From: an uncultured Anaerolineales bacterium
GTDB lineage: Bacteria; Chloroflexota; Anaerolineae; Anaerolineales; UBA6663
Assembly: GCA_937952305.1 (NCBI GenBank)
Contig: CALFZO010000179.1
Span: 1-45,298, forward strand
Direction of reading: 5' to 3'
DNA: 45,298 nucleotides
Positions 22,833-30,799 of the stretch are shown here, one piece after another (position 1 is the first letter of the stretch; every line of letters starts with the position of its first letter). The position numbers and the translations under genes were made by a program. A model generated the notes under the pieces. It did no database searches, had not been told where the DNA came from, and worked only from the letters and a program-made list of their open reading frames with translations.

Positions 22833-24035
22833 ATGCGATATCGACGCGGGCTCATCTTCGGCTTGAGCGCGGCCCTGCTCGGGGTCTGCGGGCTGATGGT
22901 CGGCGCGGTGGCCCTCAGCCTGGCGCAGTTCACGCGCGATGGCGTGCGCTTCCAGGCCTTCTCCTTTGACCGCGTCTCGGCGGAGGTCACCGAGGAGCGG
23001 CGCTTCACGCTGGGCGAGCCGGGCCAATTGGTGGTGGACAACGAGGGCGGCGCGGTGACCGTGCTCGCCGCCGACACCGACGAGATTGTCGTTTCGATGC
23101 ACAAGACGGCCTGGGCCGCCAACGCGGCCGCGGCGCAGGCCGACCTGGACGCGCTGCAGGTGAGCTTCGACCAGCAGGGCGACCGCCTGACGATCCGCTA
23201 CCAGCAGCCCAACCAGGTCGTCGTCGTCGGCTCGACGCGCTCGGACACGGTCGCTCTCACGCTGACCGTGCCCCGCCAGATGGCCGTCGATCTGCGCTCC
23301 AACTTCGGCGATGTCCGTCTGGAAGGCGTGACCGGCACGGCCATATTGAAAACCGACTTCGGCCAGATCACGGTGGCGGACACCGCCGGCGCGCTGACGG
23401 CGCAGACGAACAGCGGCGCGGTCACGGCCCGCCGCGTGCAGGCGGGCGAAGGCGCCATTGAGCTGCGTTCTGATTTTGGCGCCGTCACGCTGGAGGACGC
23501 CGCCGCGGGCAGCCTCGGCCTGCACACGTCCAGCGGCAAGGTGACGGCCACTCAGGTGACGGTGCCGGGCCAGGTCAGCGCCGACACCGATTTCGGCGCC
23601 ATCACGCTGAGCGCGGTCAGCGGCGCCGGCTATGATCTGCGGACCAACAGCGGCGACATCACCGTGACCGGCGCGGCCGGCCCGCTGCTGGCGCACACGG
23701 ACTTCGGCGACATCGCCATCACGGACGCGCTGTCCGTGACGCTCGACCTGAAGACCAACAGCGGCCAGATCGACTTCGCCGGCTCGCTCGGCCAGGGGCC
23801 GCACACGGTGAAGACCGACTTCGGCGCCGTGACGCTGGCGCTGCCCGTGGACAGCGCGCTGACGGTGGAGCTGGGCACCGACTTCGGCCAGATCACGACG
23901 GCCTTCCCAATCCTGGTCACCGGCGAGCTCAGCCGCCAGAGCGCCACGCGCTTCGAAGGCCCGCTCAACGGCGGCGGCGAACAACTCACCGTCCACACCA
24001 ACAACGGCAACATCACCCTGGAGGTTCTCAAATGA
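22833..24035 (+). CDS. DUF4097-type beta-repeat envelope protein
   Basis: 400 residues. An N-terminal hydrophobic helix (about 8-32) anchors or exports it. From ~50 to the end the chain is an array of short beta-strand repeats in which DFG-type turns (TDFGQITV, SDFGAVTL, TDFGAITL, TDFGDIAI) alternate with NSG/SSG-type turns (TNSGAVTA, TSSGKVTA, TNSGDITV, TNSGQIDF). Each half-repeat is about 20 residues. This is the pattern of the DUF4097 (DUF4098-like adhesin) family, expected to form a beta-helix outside the membrane. Biochemical role unknown. It is driven by the divergent ECF promoter, so it is probably part of an envelope-stress response. Its end overlaps the next ATG. Confidence 0.85.
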   Translation: MRYRRGLIFGLSAALLGVCGLMVGAVALSLAQFTRDGVRFQAFSFDRVSAEVTEERRFTLGEPGQLVVDNEGGAVTVLAADTDEIVVSMHKTAWAANAAAAQADLDALQVSFDQQGDRLTIRYQQPNQVVVVGSTRSDTVALTLTVPRQMAVDLRSNFGDVRLEGVTGTAILKTDFGQITVADTAGALTAQTNSGAVTARRVQAGEGAIELRSDFGAVTLEDAAAGSLGLHTSSGKVTATQVTVPGQVSADTDFGAITLSAVSGAGYDLRTNSGDITVTGAAGPLLAHTDFGDIAITDALSVTLDLKTNSGQIDFAGSLGQGPHTVKTDFGAVTLALPVDSALTVELGTDFGQITTAFPILVTGELSRQSATRFEGPLNGGGEQLTVHTNNGNITLEVLK

Positions 24036-24430
24036 GCGGCGACTTGATCCCGTGCCTGGGTTTTCTGGGCTTCTTCCTGATGCTGTTCACTTTCATCGCC
24101 TTCAACCGCTACCTGGCCTACCGCGAGACGATCGCGCTGGCCGAGAAAGGCCTGGTGCGCCCGGAGCGGCTGCGCGGCGACGGCAAAGGCGCGCTGCGCT
24201 GGGGCATCCTCAGCACCGCATTGGGGTTGGCGCTGTGCGCGGGCTGGGTGATCGCGTTCCTGACCATCGGGCGCGCCGAAGACGGCTTCGCGCTCTTCGC
24301 CCTGATCGGCCTGTTCCCGACCTTCTTCGGCCTGGCCCTGATCCTGATCTATGTGCTGACGCGCGAGGACAAAAAGCCGGAGTCCAAGAGCGAAGCGGCC
24401 GCGCCCGCCGATCCGCCCAAGGCGGAGTGA
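24032..24430 (+). CDS. small membrane protein, DUF6249-like
   Basis: 132 residues, ATG at 24032 overlapping the DUF4097 stop (ATGA). Three hydrophobic helices: about 7-28, 58-80 and 86-108. The segment between the first and second has the YLAYRETIALAEKGL motif followed by RPE, as in DUF6249-type proteins, which are frequently found next to ECF sigma/DUF4097 genes. The C-terminal tail is charged and Ala/Pro-rich. Likely co-regulated by the ECF sigma factor and located in the cytoplasmic membrane. Confidence 0.75.
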   Translation: MSGDLIPCLGFLGFFLMLFTFIAFNRYLAYRETIALAEKGLVRPERLRGDGKGALRWGILSTALGLALCAGWVIAFLTIGRAEDGFALFALIGLFPTFFGLALILIYVLTREDKKPESKSEAAAPADPPKAE

Positions 24431-24435
24431 ACGCG

Positions 24436-25569
24436 ATGAGGCGTGGGCTGGTCGGAGCGCTCGGCGCGGGTCTGGGACTGGCGGCGCTGCTGGCGCTCTC
24501 GGTCTATCTTCAGCTCGACAGCGCGGCGGCCACCGGCCCGTATGCGGTGGGCCGGACCACGCGGCGCTGGATGGACCCGGCCCGCCCGGAGCCGCTGACC
24601 GAGGCCCCCGGCGACTTTCGGGAGGTCATTGCCGAGATCTGGTATCCGGCTGAAGCGGGCACCGGTCTCCCGGCCCCGTACTTTCCGGACCTGGAGCGGC
24701 TGGCCTCAGACCTGGCGGCCAGCGGTGAGGTAAGCGCGCTGGAGGTCTTTGGCCTGCGCTACGTCCGATCCAACAGCCGGCTGGAGGCACGCGTCGCCGG
24801 CCAGGGCCGCTGGCCGGTGGTGCTGCTCTCGCCCGGCAACGGCACCAATGTCGAGTTTTACGCCGGCCTGGCTGACGACCTCGCCAGCCACGGCTACGTC
24901 GTCGTGGGGCTCAATCACCCTTATGACGTCGCCGCGGTCGCCCGTGCAGATGGCCAGATTGCGCAATTCGTGCCCGGGCCGCTGACTTTCGCCGAGCGTG
25001 AGCCGTGGGTGGCGGAACGGGTGGCGGTGCGGGTGGCGGACGCGCTCTTCGTCCTGGAGCGATTGGAAGCGCTCGACACGGCGGCCGACAACCTGGCCAG
25101 CCGCCTGGACCTCGACCACAGCGCGATCATGGGGCACTCGCTGGGCGGCCTCACAGCGGCGCAGGCCTGCCACGCCGAGCCGCGGCTGCGGGCCTGCCTG
25201 AACCTGGATGGCCTCCAGCGCGGCGGGCCGTTCTCCGTGCACCCGGGCGCGCCGCCTCCGGACCAGGCCTTCATGTTCATCACCAAGGAGACGGCCCTGC
25301 CCGCGGCGCTCCGGTCCCAGTTCGAGGCGGTCCGCGCCGGCAGTTATCGGGTGGTCCTCACCGGCGCCCACCACGACAGCTTCACGGACGGCCCGCTCTT
25401 GACGCCCGCGCTTCTGCCGGTTGCCGGCGAACCCGAGCGCCTGCTGGCCCTCACCCGGACATACTGCCTGGCCTTCCTCGACCAGACTCTGAAGGGCCAA
25501 CCCAGCGCTCTCCTGGCCGGGCCGCGCGTGACGGCCGAGGCAGCGCTGGAGGTCTTCCCGGCCAACTGA
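24436..25569 (+). CDS. alpha/beta hydrolase, platelet-activating-factor acetylhydrolase-like
   Basis: 377 residues from the ATG at 24436, 5 nt after the preceding stop. An N-terminal hydrophobic segment (about 5-24) suggests export or membrane anchoring. The fold carries IAEIWYPAEAGTG and VVLLSPGNGTN (oxyanion region), the nucleophile elbow MGHSLGGLTA, ACLNLDG (acid) and TGAHHDSFTD (histidine), all as in the PAF-AH isoform II family. Expected activity: hydrolysis of short-chain or oxidised phospholipid esters. Membership in the ECF-controlled operon fits a membrane-repair role (inference). It converges on the MATE gene with 3 nt between stops. Confidence 0.8.
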   Translation: MRRGLVGALGAGLGLAALLALSVYLQLDSAAATGPYAVGRTTRRWMDPARPEPLTEAPGDFREVIAEIWYPAEAGTGLPAPYFPDLERLASDLAASGEVSALEVFGLRYVRSNSRLEARVAGQGRWPVVLLSPGNGTNVEFYAGLADDLASHGYVVVGLNHPYDVAAVARADGQIAQFVPGPLTFAEREPWVAERVAVRVADALFVLERLEALDTAADNLASRLDLDHSAIMGHSLGGLTAAQACHAEPRLRACLNLDGLQRGGPFSVHPGAPPPDQAFMFITKETALPAALRSQFEAVRAGSYRVVLTGAHHDSFTDGPLLTPALLPVAGEPERLLALTRTYCLAFLDQTLKGQPSALLAGPRVTAEAALEVFPAN

Positions 25570-25572
25570 GCC

Positions 25573-27078
25573 TCACACCTTCAAGGTCAGCCAGCGCCCG
25601 CTCTCAAATCGCCGCCAGAACATGAACGCCCGGAAGCCGAAGTCGATACCGACGGCCAGCCAGGCGCCGAAGATCCCCAGGCCCAACGCCAGGCCCAGCC
25701 CGTAGGCGGCCACCAGGCGCAGGCCCCAGATGGAGGCGACCGTGATCAACATGGTCGTGCGTGTATCGCCGGCGCCGCGCAAAGCGCCTGAGAAGACGAA
25801 GGACGCCGCCAGCAGCGGCTGCTCCAATGCCGCCGTGCGGATGACGATGGCGCCGGCCGCCAGCACCGCCGGATCGGTGGTGAAGAAGCCCAGGATCGGG
25901 CGCTCGAACAAGAACAGAAACGCGCCCATCGCCGACATCACGGCCAGGGCCATCCAGAAGGCCACGTAGGTAGATTGCCGGGCGCGTTCGGGATCGCGCG
26001 CGCCGAGCGCCTGGCCCACCAGCGTGGTGGCCGCCACGCTGAACCCCCAGCCGGGCAGGAACGACAGCGCCGTGATGCGCAGGCCGATGCTGTGGGCGGC
26101 GTAGGCGGCGGTGCCGAACTGGGTGATGATGCCGGCCAGGTTCAGCAAGGCCACCTGCAGCAACACCTGCTCGGCGCCGGCCGGCAGGCCGATGTTGAGC
26201 AGGCGGCCCAGCCGGGCCCGGTCCGGCCGCGGCACCCGCCACCCCAGGCGCAGCGCGCCGCGTCCGCGCAGCAACATCCCCAGCACCAGCAGGCCGCCGA
26301 CGATCTGGCCGCTGGCCGCGCCCAGCCCCGTGCCCACCACGCCCAGGTTGGGCAGGCCGAACAGGCCGCGCGTCAGCGTCCAGGCCACGGCCACGTTGAC
26401 CACGTTGACGACGAGCATCACGCCCAGCGGCGCGCGCGTGTCCCCGGCGCCGCGCAGGACGGCGTTGCCCACCAGCAGCACGCCGATGAAGGCGAAGGAC
26501 GGCGCCACCGTGCGCAGCCAGGCTGTGCCGGCGGTGACCACATCCGGGGCGGCGCCCAGCCAGCGCAGCATGGGCTCGGCCAGGAACCAGCCGGCCGCGG
26601 CCGCAGCCAGGCCGAGCGTGCCGGCTAACAGGACTGACTGCCAGGCCAGGCGAATGGCCTCTTCCGGCTCCTGCGCGCCGCTGTGGCGCGCCACCAGAGC
26701 CGTGGCGCCCACGCCGACCGCGCCGAACAGGGCCGCCACCAGGTTGAGCACTTGCCCGCCCAGGCCCACGCCGGCCAGCGCCGCCGCGCCCAGGTGGCCG
26801 ACGATGTAGGCGTCCACCAGGCCGATCAGCGTCACCAACGTCTGCTCGGCCACCGACGGCCACGCCAGCGCCAGGACCCGGCCGGTCACCGAGGTCTGGC
26901 TCTCGCGCCCAAACAGGTCACGCGCCCCCGCCCTCAGCCGATAGGGCAGAAAGTGCAGCAGCGACTGTGGGAACGCTGTCAGCGACAGACCGGCCTGGCG
27001 GGTATGCAGGTGTGGATCGTCGGTCGGCTCGGCCGGCGCAGCGGCGGCGGGGGTTGGGTCATCCACAGGAGAGGCCAT
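25573..27078 (-). CDS. MATE-family multidrug/solute efflux transporter
   Basis: 501 residues with about twelve hydrophobic helices after a ~60-residue cytoplasmic N-terminus. MATE signatures: LALAWPSVAEQTLVTLIGLV near the first helix, HLGAAALAGVGLGGQVLN in the second, and NAVLRGAGDTRAPLGVMLVV mid-chain; the later SGALRGAGDTRTTMLITV mirrors it in the second half. Family role: Na+ or H+ driven export of cationic drugs or metabolites. No regulator is adjacent. It lies 66 nt downstream of the NUDIX gene on the same strand. Confidence 0.9.
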   Translation of the reverse strand: MASPVDDPTPAAAAPAEPTDDPHLHTRQAGLSLTAFPQSLLHFLPYRLRAGARDLFGRESQTSVTGRVLALAWPSVAEQTLVTLIGLVDAYIVGHLGAAALAGVGLGGQVLNLVAALFGAVGVGATALVARHSGAQEPEEAIRLAWQSVLLAGTLGLAAAAAGWFLAEPMLRWLGAAPDVVTAGTAWLRTVAPSFAFIGVLLVGNAVLRGAGDTRAPLGVMLVVNVVNVAVAWTLTRGLFGLPNLGVVGTGLGAASGQIVGGLLVLGMLLRGRGALRLGWRVPRPDRARLGRLLNIGLPAGAEQVLLQVALLNLAGIITQFGTAAYAAHSIGLRITALSFLPGWGFSVAATTLVGQALGARDPERARQSTYVAFWMALAVMSAMGAFLFLFERPILGFFTTDPAVLAAGAIVIRTAALEQPLLAASFVFSGALRGAGDTRTTMLITVASIWGLRLVAAYGLGLALGLGIFGAWLAVGIDFGFRAFMFWRRFESGRWLTLKV

Positions 27079-27144
27079 CAGTTTGCCTCGCAGAGGCGCG
27101 GCGGGCGCCTATCCAAGTTCACCGGGAAAGCGGCTGACCAAGCG

Positions 27145-27714
27145 CTAGCGGCCGTCTCCGTTGGCCGAGAGGTGCAACAGCGCCAGGCCCCAGGCGGCCG
27201 GACAAGCCAGGCCCGGCATCTGGCCGCTGGTCAGCAGATCCAGGATGGCGGCCCGCGGCACGGTGTGCACGGTCAGGGCCTCGGTGGCGTCCAGGTGCTG
27301 CTCGGCCACACGCGTCAGGCCGCGGGCCAGGAAGAGGTGCGCGGCGGCGGTGCCGCGGTTGGTGTCCAGGTGATAGGCGCCCAGCGCCGTCCACGCCTCA
27401 GCCGCGTAGCCGGTCTCCTCGCGCAGTTCGCGCTGAGCGCAGGCCAGCGGGTCCTCGTCCGGCGTCTCCAGATAACCCGCCGGGAAGTCGTACACGGCCT
27501 GGCCCAGGCCATGCTTGTACTGGCGCACCAGCAGCACCTGTTCGGCGCCGGTCAGCGCCACCACCATGCTGTAGCTGCGCGCCGGTGTGAGCACATAGTC
27601 CGGGATGACGACGCCGTTGGGCAGGCGCACCCGCTGGCGGATCACGGTCAGCCACGGCGAAAAATCGGCGACGGTTTCAGAGGCCAGGACTTGCCAGGGT
27701 TGCGCTTCAGACAT
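27145..27714 (-). CDS. NUDIX hydrolase (ADP-ribose pyrophosphatase-like)
   Basis: 189 residues. The NUDIX box is near residues 79-102: GYLETPDEDPLACAQ then RELREETGY. The catalytic REL-EE core is intact, and there is one extra residue before the first conserved Glu. The upstream VRQYKHG and FPAGYLE, and the N-terminal PNGVVIPDYVL, match the ADP-ribose pyrophosphatase branch. Expected reaction: hydrolysis of ADP-ribose or another nucleoside diphosphate to AMP plus phosphosugar, using Mg2+. It is 24 nt downstream of the hypothetical gene at 27739 and probably in its operon. Confidence 0.88.
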   Translation of the reverse strand: MSEAQPWQVLASETVADFSPWLTVIRQRVRLPNGVVIPDYVLTPARSYSMVVALTGAEQVLLVRQYKHGLGQAVYDFPAGYLETPDEDPLACAQRELREETGYAAEAWTALGAYHLDTNRGTAAAHLFLARGLTRVAEQHLDATEALTVHTVPRAAILDLLTSGQMPGLACPAAWGLALLHLSANGDGR

Positions 27715-27738
27715 GGGTTTCCGGCGGGCCGGCAGCGG

Positions 27739-28122
27739 TCAGTAGGGCGATGGGACGGTGAAGGGGACGGTGCGCTGATCCACGATCTGCCGCTCATCCA
27801 GCTGGTCGTCGCTGGCCAGGTAGAACAGGGCCAGGTGCAAGACGTGCTCGCCGCGCGGCTCCGGGCCGCGCAGATGCAGCGTGAAATCAAAGTCCTGCTC
27901 CATGGCCTCGATCAGGCTCAGCGCGCCGACCACGTGGCCGTCGGCGTTGGTGACCCAGGCGTCCACGTTGGGCCGATCCACGAAGGGCGGGAACTTGAAC
28001 TGCAGCTTGACGCGCCGGCCGTCGGCGTAGGGCTGCACGGAGACCGCTTCGAAGCGCATGTCCGCGCGCGCCACCGGTGTCGGCACGTCTTCGGGATCGT
28101 CGTAAAGGGGCAGGTCCGTCAT
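27739..28122 (-). CDS. hypothetical protein
   Basis: 127 residues, acidic N-terminus (PLYDDPEDVP), then a beta-rich domain (VKLQFKFPPF, DAWVTNADGHVVGALSLIEA, VLHLALFYLA). No signal peptide, membrane helix or cysteine. The composition suggests a small beta-sandwich. I do not recognise a family. The start is firm: a TATAAT box lies 7 nt before the ATG on the - strand and no ribosome site is present, so the mRNA is probably leaderless. Confidence 0.65.
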   Translation of the reverse strand: MTDLPLYDDPEDVPTPVARADMRFEAVSVQPYADGRRVKLQFKFPPFVDRPNVDAWVTNADGHVVGALSLIEAMEQDFDFTLHLRGPEPRGEHVLHLALFYLASDDQLDERQIVDQRTVPFTVPSPY

Positions 28123-28129
28123 GCCGACG

Positions 28130-28135
28130 ATTATA
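28130..28135 (-). promoter_or_regulatory. -10 box TATAAT, 7 nt before ATG (leaderless)
   Basis: On the - strand TATAAT (28135-28130) is followed by 7 nt and then the ATG at 28122. Initiation about 7 nt downstream of the box would start the transcript at the A of the ATG. It lies in the 15-nt gap after the lipoprotein gene. Confidence 0.6.
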
Positions 28136-28137
28136 CG

Positions 28138-28632
28138 CTACGGCTGGACGTCGATCTCGAACAGGGCCGTGAGCGTATTCTGATACGTCCATTCGGCCAG
28201 CACCTGCAGGCGATAGCGGCCGGCGGCCACCGGCGCATACGCGGTGCGGTCAGACGTCGGCGTGAGGGCGGCGGCATTGTGGGGGACGCCGTTGCCGTCC
28301 AGCTCGGCCACCCACAGCGCGGCCGGCCAGGCGGCGCCGGTGATGACGATCTCGACTTCGTCGCCGGCCGGGACGCTGAGCGGCGGGCTGGCGCTGCCCG
28401 CCGCGCCGCCGCTCTGGGAGGCGTTAGCGCTGCGCCAGGTGTACGTCAACTCCACCGGCAGCGCCTGGCTGCCGGCATATTCCAGGGTGATTGTCGGGAG
28501 GACCGGCGTGGGCGCCGGTCCGGGCTGAGCGGGGCGGACCAGCGGGATGGGCAGCGGGCCGAAAACCACGCACCCAGACAGCGCCGCCGCCATGGCGGCC
28601 GCCAGCCACACCCGGACGATGACGCGGACCAT
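28138..28632 (-). CDS. lipoprotein of unknown function
   Basis: 164 residues. Positive N-terminus, hydrophobic stretch and a perfect lipobox LSGC near residue 21 mark it as a lipid-anchored exported protein. A Pro-rich linker (PLPIPLVRPAQPGPAPTP) leads to a beta-sandwich-like domain (ITLEYAGSQALPVELTYTW, AGDEVEIVITGA, RYRLQVLAEW). Family not recognised. It may bind a ligand or be a scaffold at the cell surface. The start at 28632 is supported by a TATAAT box 6 nt upstream, without a ribosome site. Confidence 0.7.
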   Translation of the reverse strand: MVRVIVRVWLAAAMAAALSGCVVFGPLPIPLVRPAQPGPAPTPVLPTITLEYAGSQALPVELTYTWRSANASQSGGAAGSASPPLSVPAGDEVEIVITGAAWPAALWVAELDGNGVPHNAAALTPTSDRTAYAPVAAGRYRLQVLAEWTYQNTLTALFEIDVQP

Positions 28633-28638
28633 GCTGGC

Positions 28639-28644
28639 ATTATA
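28639..28644 (-). promoter_or_regulatory. -10 box TATAAT, 6 nt before ATG of the lipoprotein gene (leaderless)
   Basis: On the - strand TATAAT (28644-28639), then 6 nt, then the ATG at 28632. It overlaps the oppositely oriented TATAAT at 28641-28646. Confidence 0.6.
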
Positions 28645-28646
28645 AT
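28641..28646 (+). promoter_or_regulatory. -10 box TATAAT for the cystathionine synthase/lyase gene
   Basis: TATAAT at 28641-28646, with a possible -35 ATGACG at 28619-28624 (16-nt spacer). The leader would be about 36 nt, ending in GGAG 4 nt before the ATG at 28689. Confidence 0.55.
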
Positions 28647-28688
28647 TCCCCCTGTCTGGTCTGGATTAGCCTCTCACCCTGGAGCCCT

Positions 28689-29840
28689 ATGTCTTCCACA
28701 GATCACCTTGAGACCCTGGCCATCCATGCCGGTCAGGAACCGGACCCCTCCACCGGCGCCGTCATGACGCCCATCTATCAGACTTCCACCTACGTGCAGC
28801 CGGGCGTCGGCGAGCACAAGGGCTACGAGTATGCGCGCACCGGCAACCCCACGCGCACGGCGCTGGAAGCGTGCCTGGCGGCGCTGGAGGGCGCCCCGCA
28901 CGGCCTGGCCTTCGCCTCGGGGATGGCCGCCATCGACACGGTCCTCAAGCTGCTCGACCCCGGCGACCATGTGTTGGCCAGCAACGACGTCTACGGCGGC
29001 ACCTTCCGCCTGTTCGACAAGCAGTACAAGAAGTACGGCATCGACTTCGCCTATGCCGAACTGACCGACCTGGACGCGGTGGCCGCCAGCCTGCGCCCGA
29101 ATACGCGCTGCGTCTGGATCGAGACGCCCACCAACCCGCGCCTGAAAGTGGCCGACATCGCCGCCCTCGCGGCGCTGGCCCACCGCCACAACCCGGCCAT
29201 CCGCGTGGTGGTGGACAACACCTTCGCCACGCCCTACCTGCAGCGGCCGCTGGAACTGGGCGCGGACGTCGTCGTGCACTCCACCACCAAATACCTGGGC
29301 GGCCACTCAGACGTCGTCGGCGGCGCCGTGCTGACCAACGACACCGCCTGGTACGAGCGCCTCAAGTTCCTGCAGAACGCGGCCGGGGCGGTGCCGGGGC
29401 CGCTCGATTGCTTCCTGGTGCTGCGCGGCGTGAAGACCCTGGCCGTGCGCATGGACCGGCACGGCGAGAACGCGCTGGCGGTGGCCCAGTTCCTGGCCGA
29501 CCACCCCCAGGTCGCGGACGTGATCTACCCCGGTCTGGAGACGCACCCCCAGCACGCGGTGGCCGGGCGCCAGATGCGCAACTTCGGCGGCATGGTCTCG
29601 TTCACGCTCAAGGGCGGCGCGGCCCAGGCGCTGGCGCTCCTGAAGCAGACGCGGCTGTTCGCGCTGGCGGAGTCGCTGGGCGGCGTGGAGAGTCTCATCG
29701 AGCTGCCGGCCGCGATGACGCACGGCTCCACACAGGGCTCACCGTTGGAGGTGGGGCCGGAGCTGATCCGCGTCTCCGTGGGCCTGGAGCACAAGGCCGA
29801 TCTGATCGCCGACCTGGCCCAGGCGCTGGCCGCTCTGTGA
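28689..29840 (+). CDS. cystathionine gamma-synthase/gamma-lyase family PLP enzyme
   Basis: 383 residues, full length for the Cys/Met-metabolism PLP family. Key segments: YEYARTGNPTRTALE, FASGMAAIDT, VVVDNTFATPYLQRPLELGA, and the PLP-lysine motif VVHSTTKYLGGHSDVVGG. The C-terminus has FALAESLGGVESLIELPAAM. The ELPAAMTH segment is closer to gamma-lyases, but the family cannot be split safely by eye, so cystathionine gamma-synthase, gamma-lyase or a bifunctional enzyme are all possible. Cytoplasmic; role in transsulfuration between homocysteine and cysteine. It appears monocistronic. Confidence 0.88.
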   Translation: MSSTDHLETLAIHAGQEPDPSTGAVMTPIYQTSTYVQPGVGEHKGYEYARTGNPTRTALEACLAALEGAPHGLAFASGMAAIDTVLKLLDPGDHVLASNDVYGGTFRLFDKQYKKYGIDFAYAELTDLDAVAASLRPNTRCVWIETPTNPRLKVADIAALAALAHRHNPAIRVVVDNTFATPYLQRPLELGADVVVHSTTKYLGGHSDVVGGAVLTNDTAWYERLKFLQNAAGAVPGPLDCFLVLRGVKTLAVRMDRHGENALAVAQFLADHPQVADVIYPGLETHPQHAVAGRQMRNFGGMVSFTLKGGAAQALALLKQTRLFALAESLGGVESLIELPAAMTHGSTQGSPLEVGPELIRVSVGLEHKADLIADLAQALAAL

Positions 29841-29933
29841 TGCGCGCCGGCCTGGACGGAACGCCGGCCTCGCCAGGAGCGCGTGAGCCGGCCGTTGCCC
29901 ACGCCCGAGCGCGCCACCTCCCCAAATTGCCTC

Positions 29934-29964
29934 TTGACTCTCACGCAGCGTGAGGGTTTATCCT
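29934..29964 (+). promoter_or_regulatory. MerR-type promoter with operator in a 19-bp spacer
   Basis: -35 TTGACT (29934-29939), a 19-nt spacer and -10 TATCCT (29959-29964). The spacer contains a perfect dyad CTCACGC-A-GCGTGAG (29940-29954). An over-long spacer with a central palindrome is the hallmark of MerR-family regulated promoters. It lies directly upstream of the MerR gene, so autoregulation is expected. Confidence 0.85.
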
Positions 29965-29988
29965 CACGGCCATGTTGAGGGTCAGCCG

Positions 29989-30771
29989 ATGCACACTGTC
30001 AAGCAACTCTCTACCCTGGCCGGCGTCAGCGTGCGCACACTGCACTACTACGACGAGATCGGCCTGTTGAAACCATCGGCGGTGGGCCAGAACGGCTACC
30101 GCTATTACGACGACCAGGCCCTCTTCCGGCTGCAGCAGATCCTGTTTTACCGCGAACTGGACCTGGACCTGCCGCAGATCAAGGCAATCCTGGACGGCCG
30201 CGACTTCGACCTGGTGACCGCGCTGCAGAAACACCGCCAGGCGCTGCAGGCCAGGATCGAGCGCTTACAGACCCTGGTGCAGACCGTGGACACTACCATC
30301 CTGCACCTGGTGGGCGAGGCACCGATGAGCAAGAAGAAGATCTTCCAGGGGTTCAGCGAGGCGAAACAGAAGGAGTACGAGCAGGAGGCCATGCGGCAGT
30401 GGGGCGAAGCCGATGTGAAGGAGTCCATTCAGCTCTGGAACAGCTACTCCAAGGAGCGCCAGGCCGAGATCATGGAGGAGGGGAGCCAGATCTATCAGGA
30501 CCTGGTGGCCGCCATGGGGCACGGGCCGCGCAGCCCGGAGGTCCAGGCCCTGCTGGTGCGCTGGCACCAGCACCTGCGCTACTTCTACGAGCCGACGCTG
30601 GAGGTGCTGAGCGGCCTCGGGAACGCCTACAACGAGCACCCCGATTTCAACGCGACCTTCACGGCCATCCACCCGGACCTGCCGCCCTTCCTGCAGCAGG
30701 CCATCGCGCACTACGTGGATGTGCTGGAGACCGAATGGCTGGAGCGCGAACTGGGCCTCCTGAAAGAGTGA
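29989..30771 (+). CDS. MerR-family regulator, TipAL/Mta type with TipAS-like effector domain
   Basis: 260 residues from the ATG at 29989 (GAGGG 8 nt upstream). The longer in-frame start at 29950 falls inside the operator and is rejected. N-terminal winged helix: VKQLSTLAGVSVRTLHYYDE, then GYRYYDDQALFRLQQILFYR. A dimerisation coiled coil (about 78-115) follows, then a ~145-residue TipAS-type domain (YEQEAMRQWGEADVKESI; helices rich in aromatic residues) that in known members binds thiopeptide or other hydrophobic drugs. Expected action: drug-induced untwisting of its own 19-bp-spacer promoter. Possible downstream targets are unclear; the next gene is an AAA ATPase. Confidence 0.9.
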   Translation: MHTVKQLSTLAGVSVRTLHYYDEIGLLKPSAVGQNGYRYYDDQALFRLQQILFYRELDLDLPQIKAILDGRDFDLVTALQKHRQALQARIERLQTLVQTVDTTILHLVGEAPMSKKKIFQGFSEAKQKEYEQEAMRQWGEADVKESIQLWNSYSKERQAEIMEEGSQIYQDLVAAMGHGPRSPEVQALLVRWHQHLRYFYEPTLEVLSGLGNAYNEHPDFNATFTAIHPDLPPFLQQAIAHYVDVLETEWLERELGLLKE

Positions 30772-30799
30772 CCGGGCCCGCCGCGCGGTGAGGTGAACG

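Noticed and set aside
29950..29988. Upstream start for the MerR gene
   Set aside because: It falls between the -35 and -10 boxes of its own promoter, so it could not be transcribed from it.
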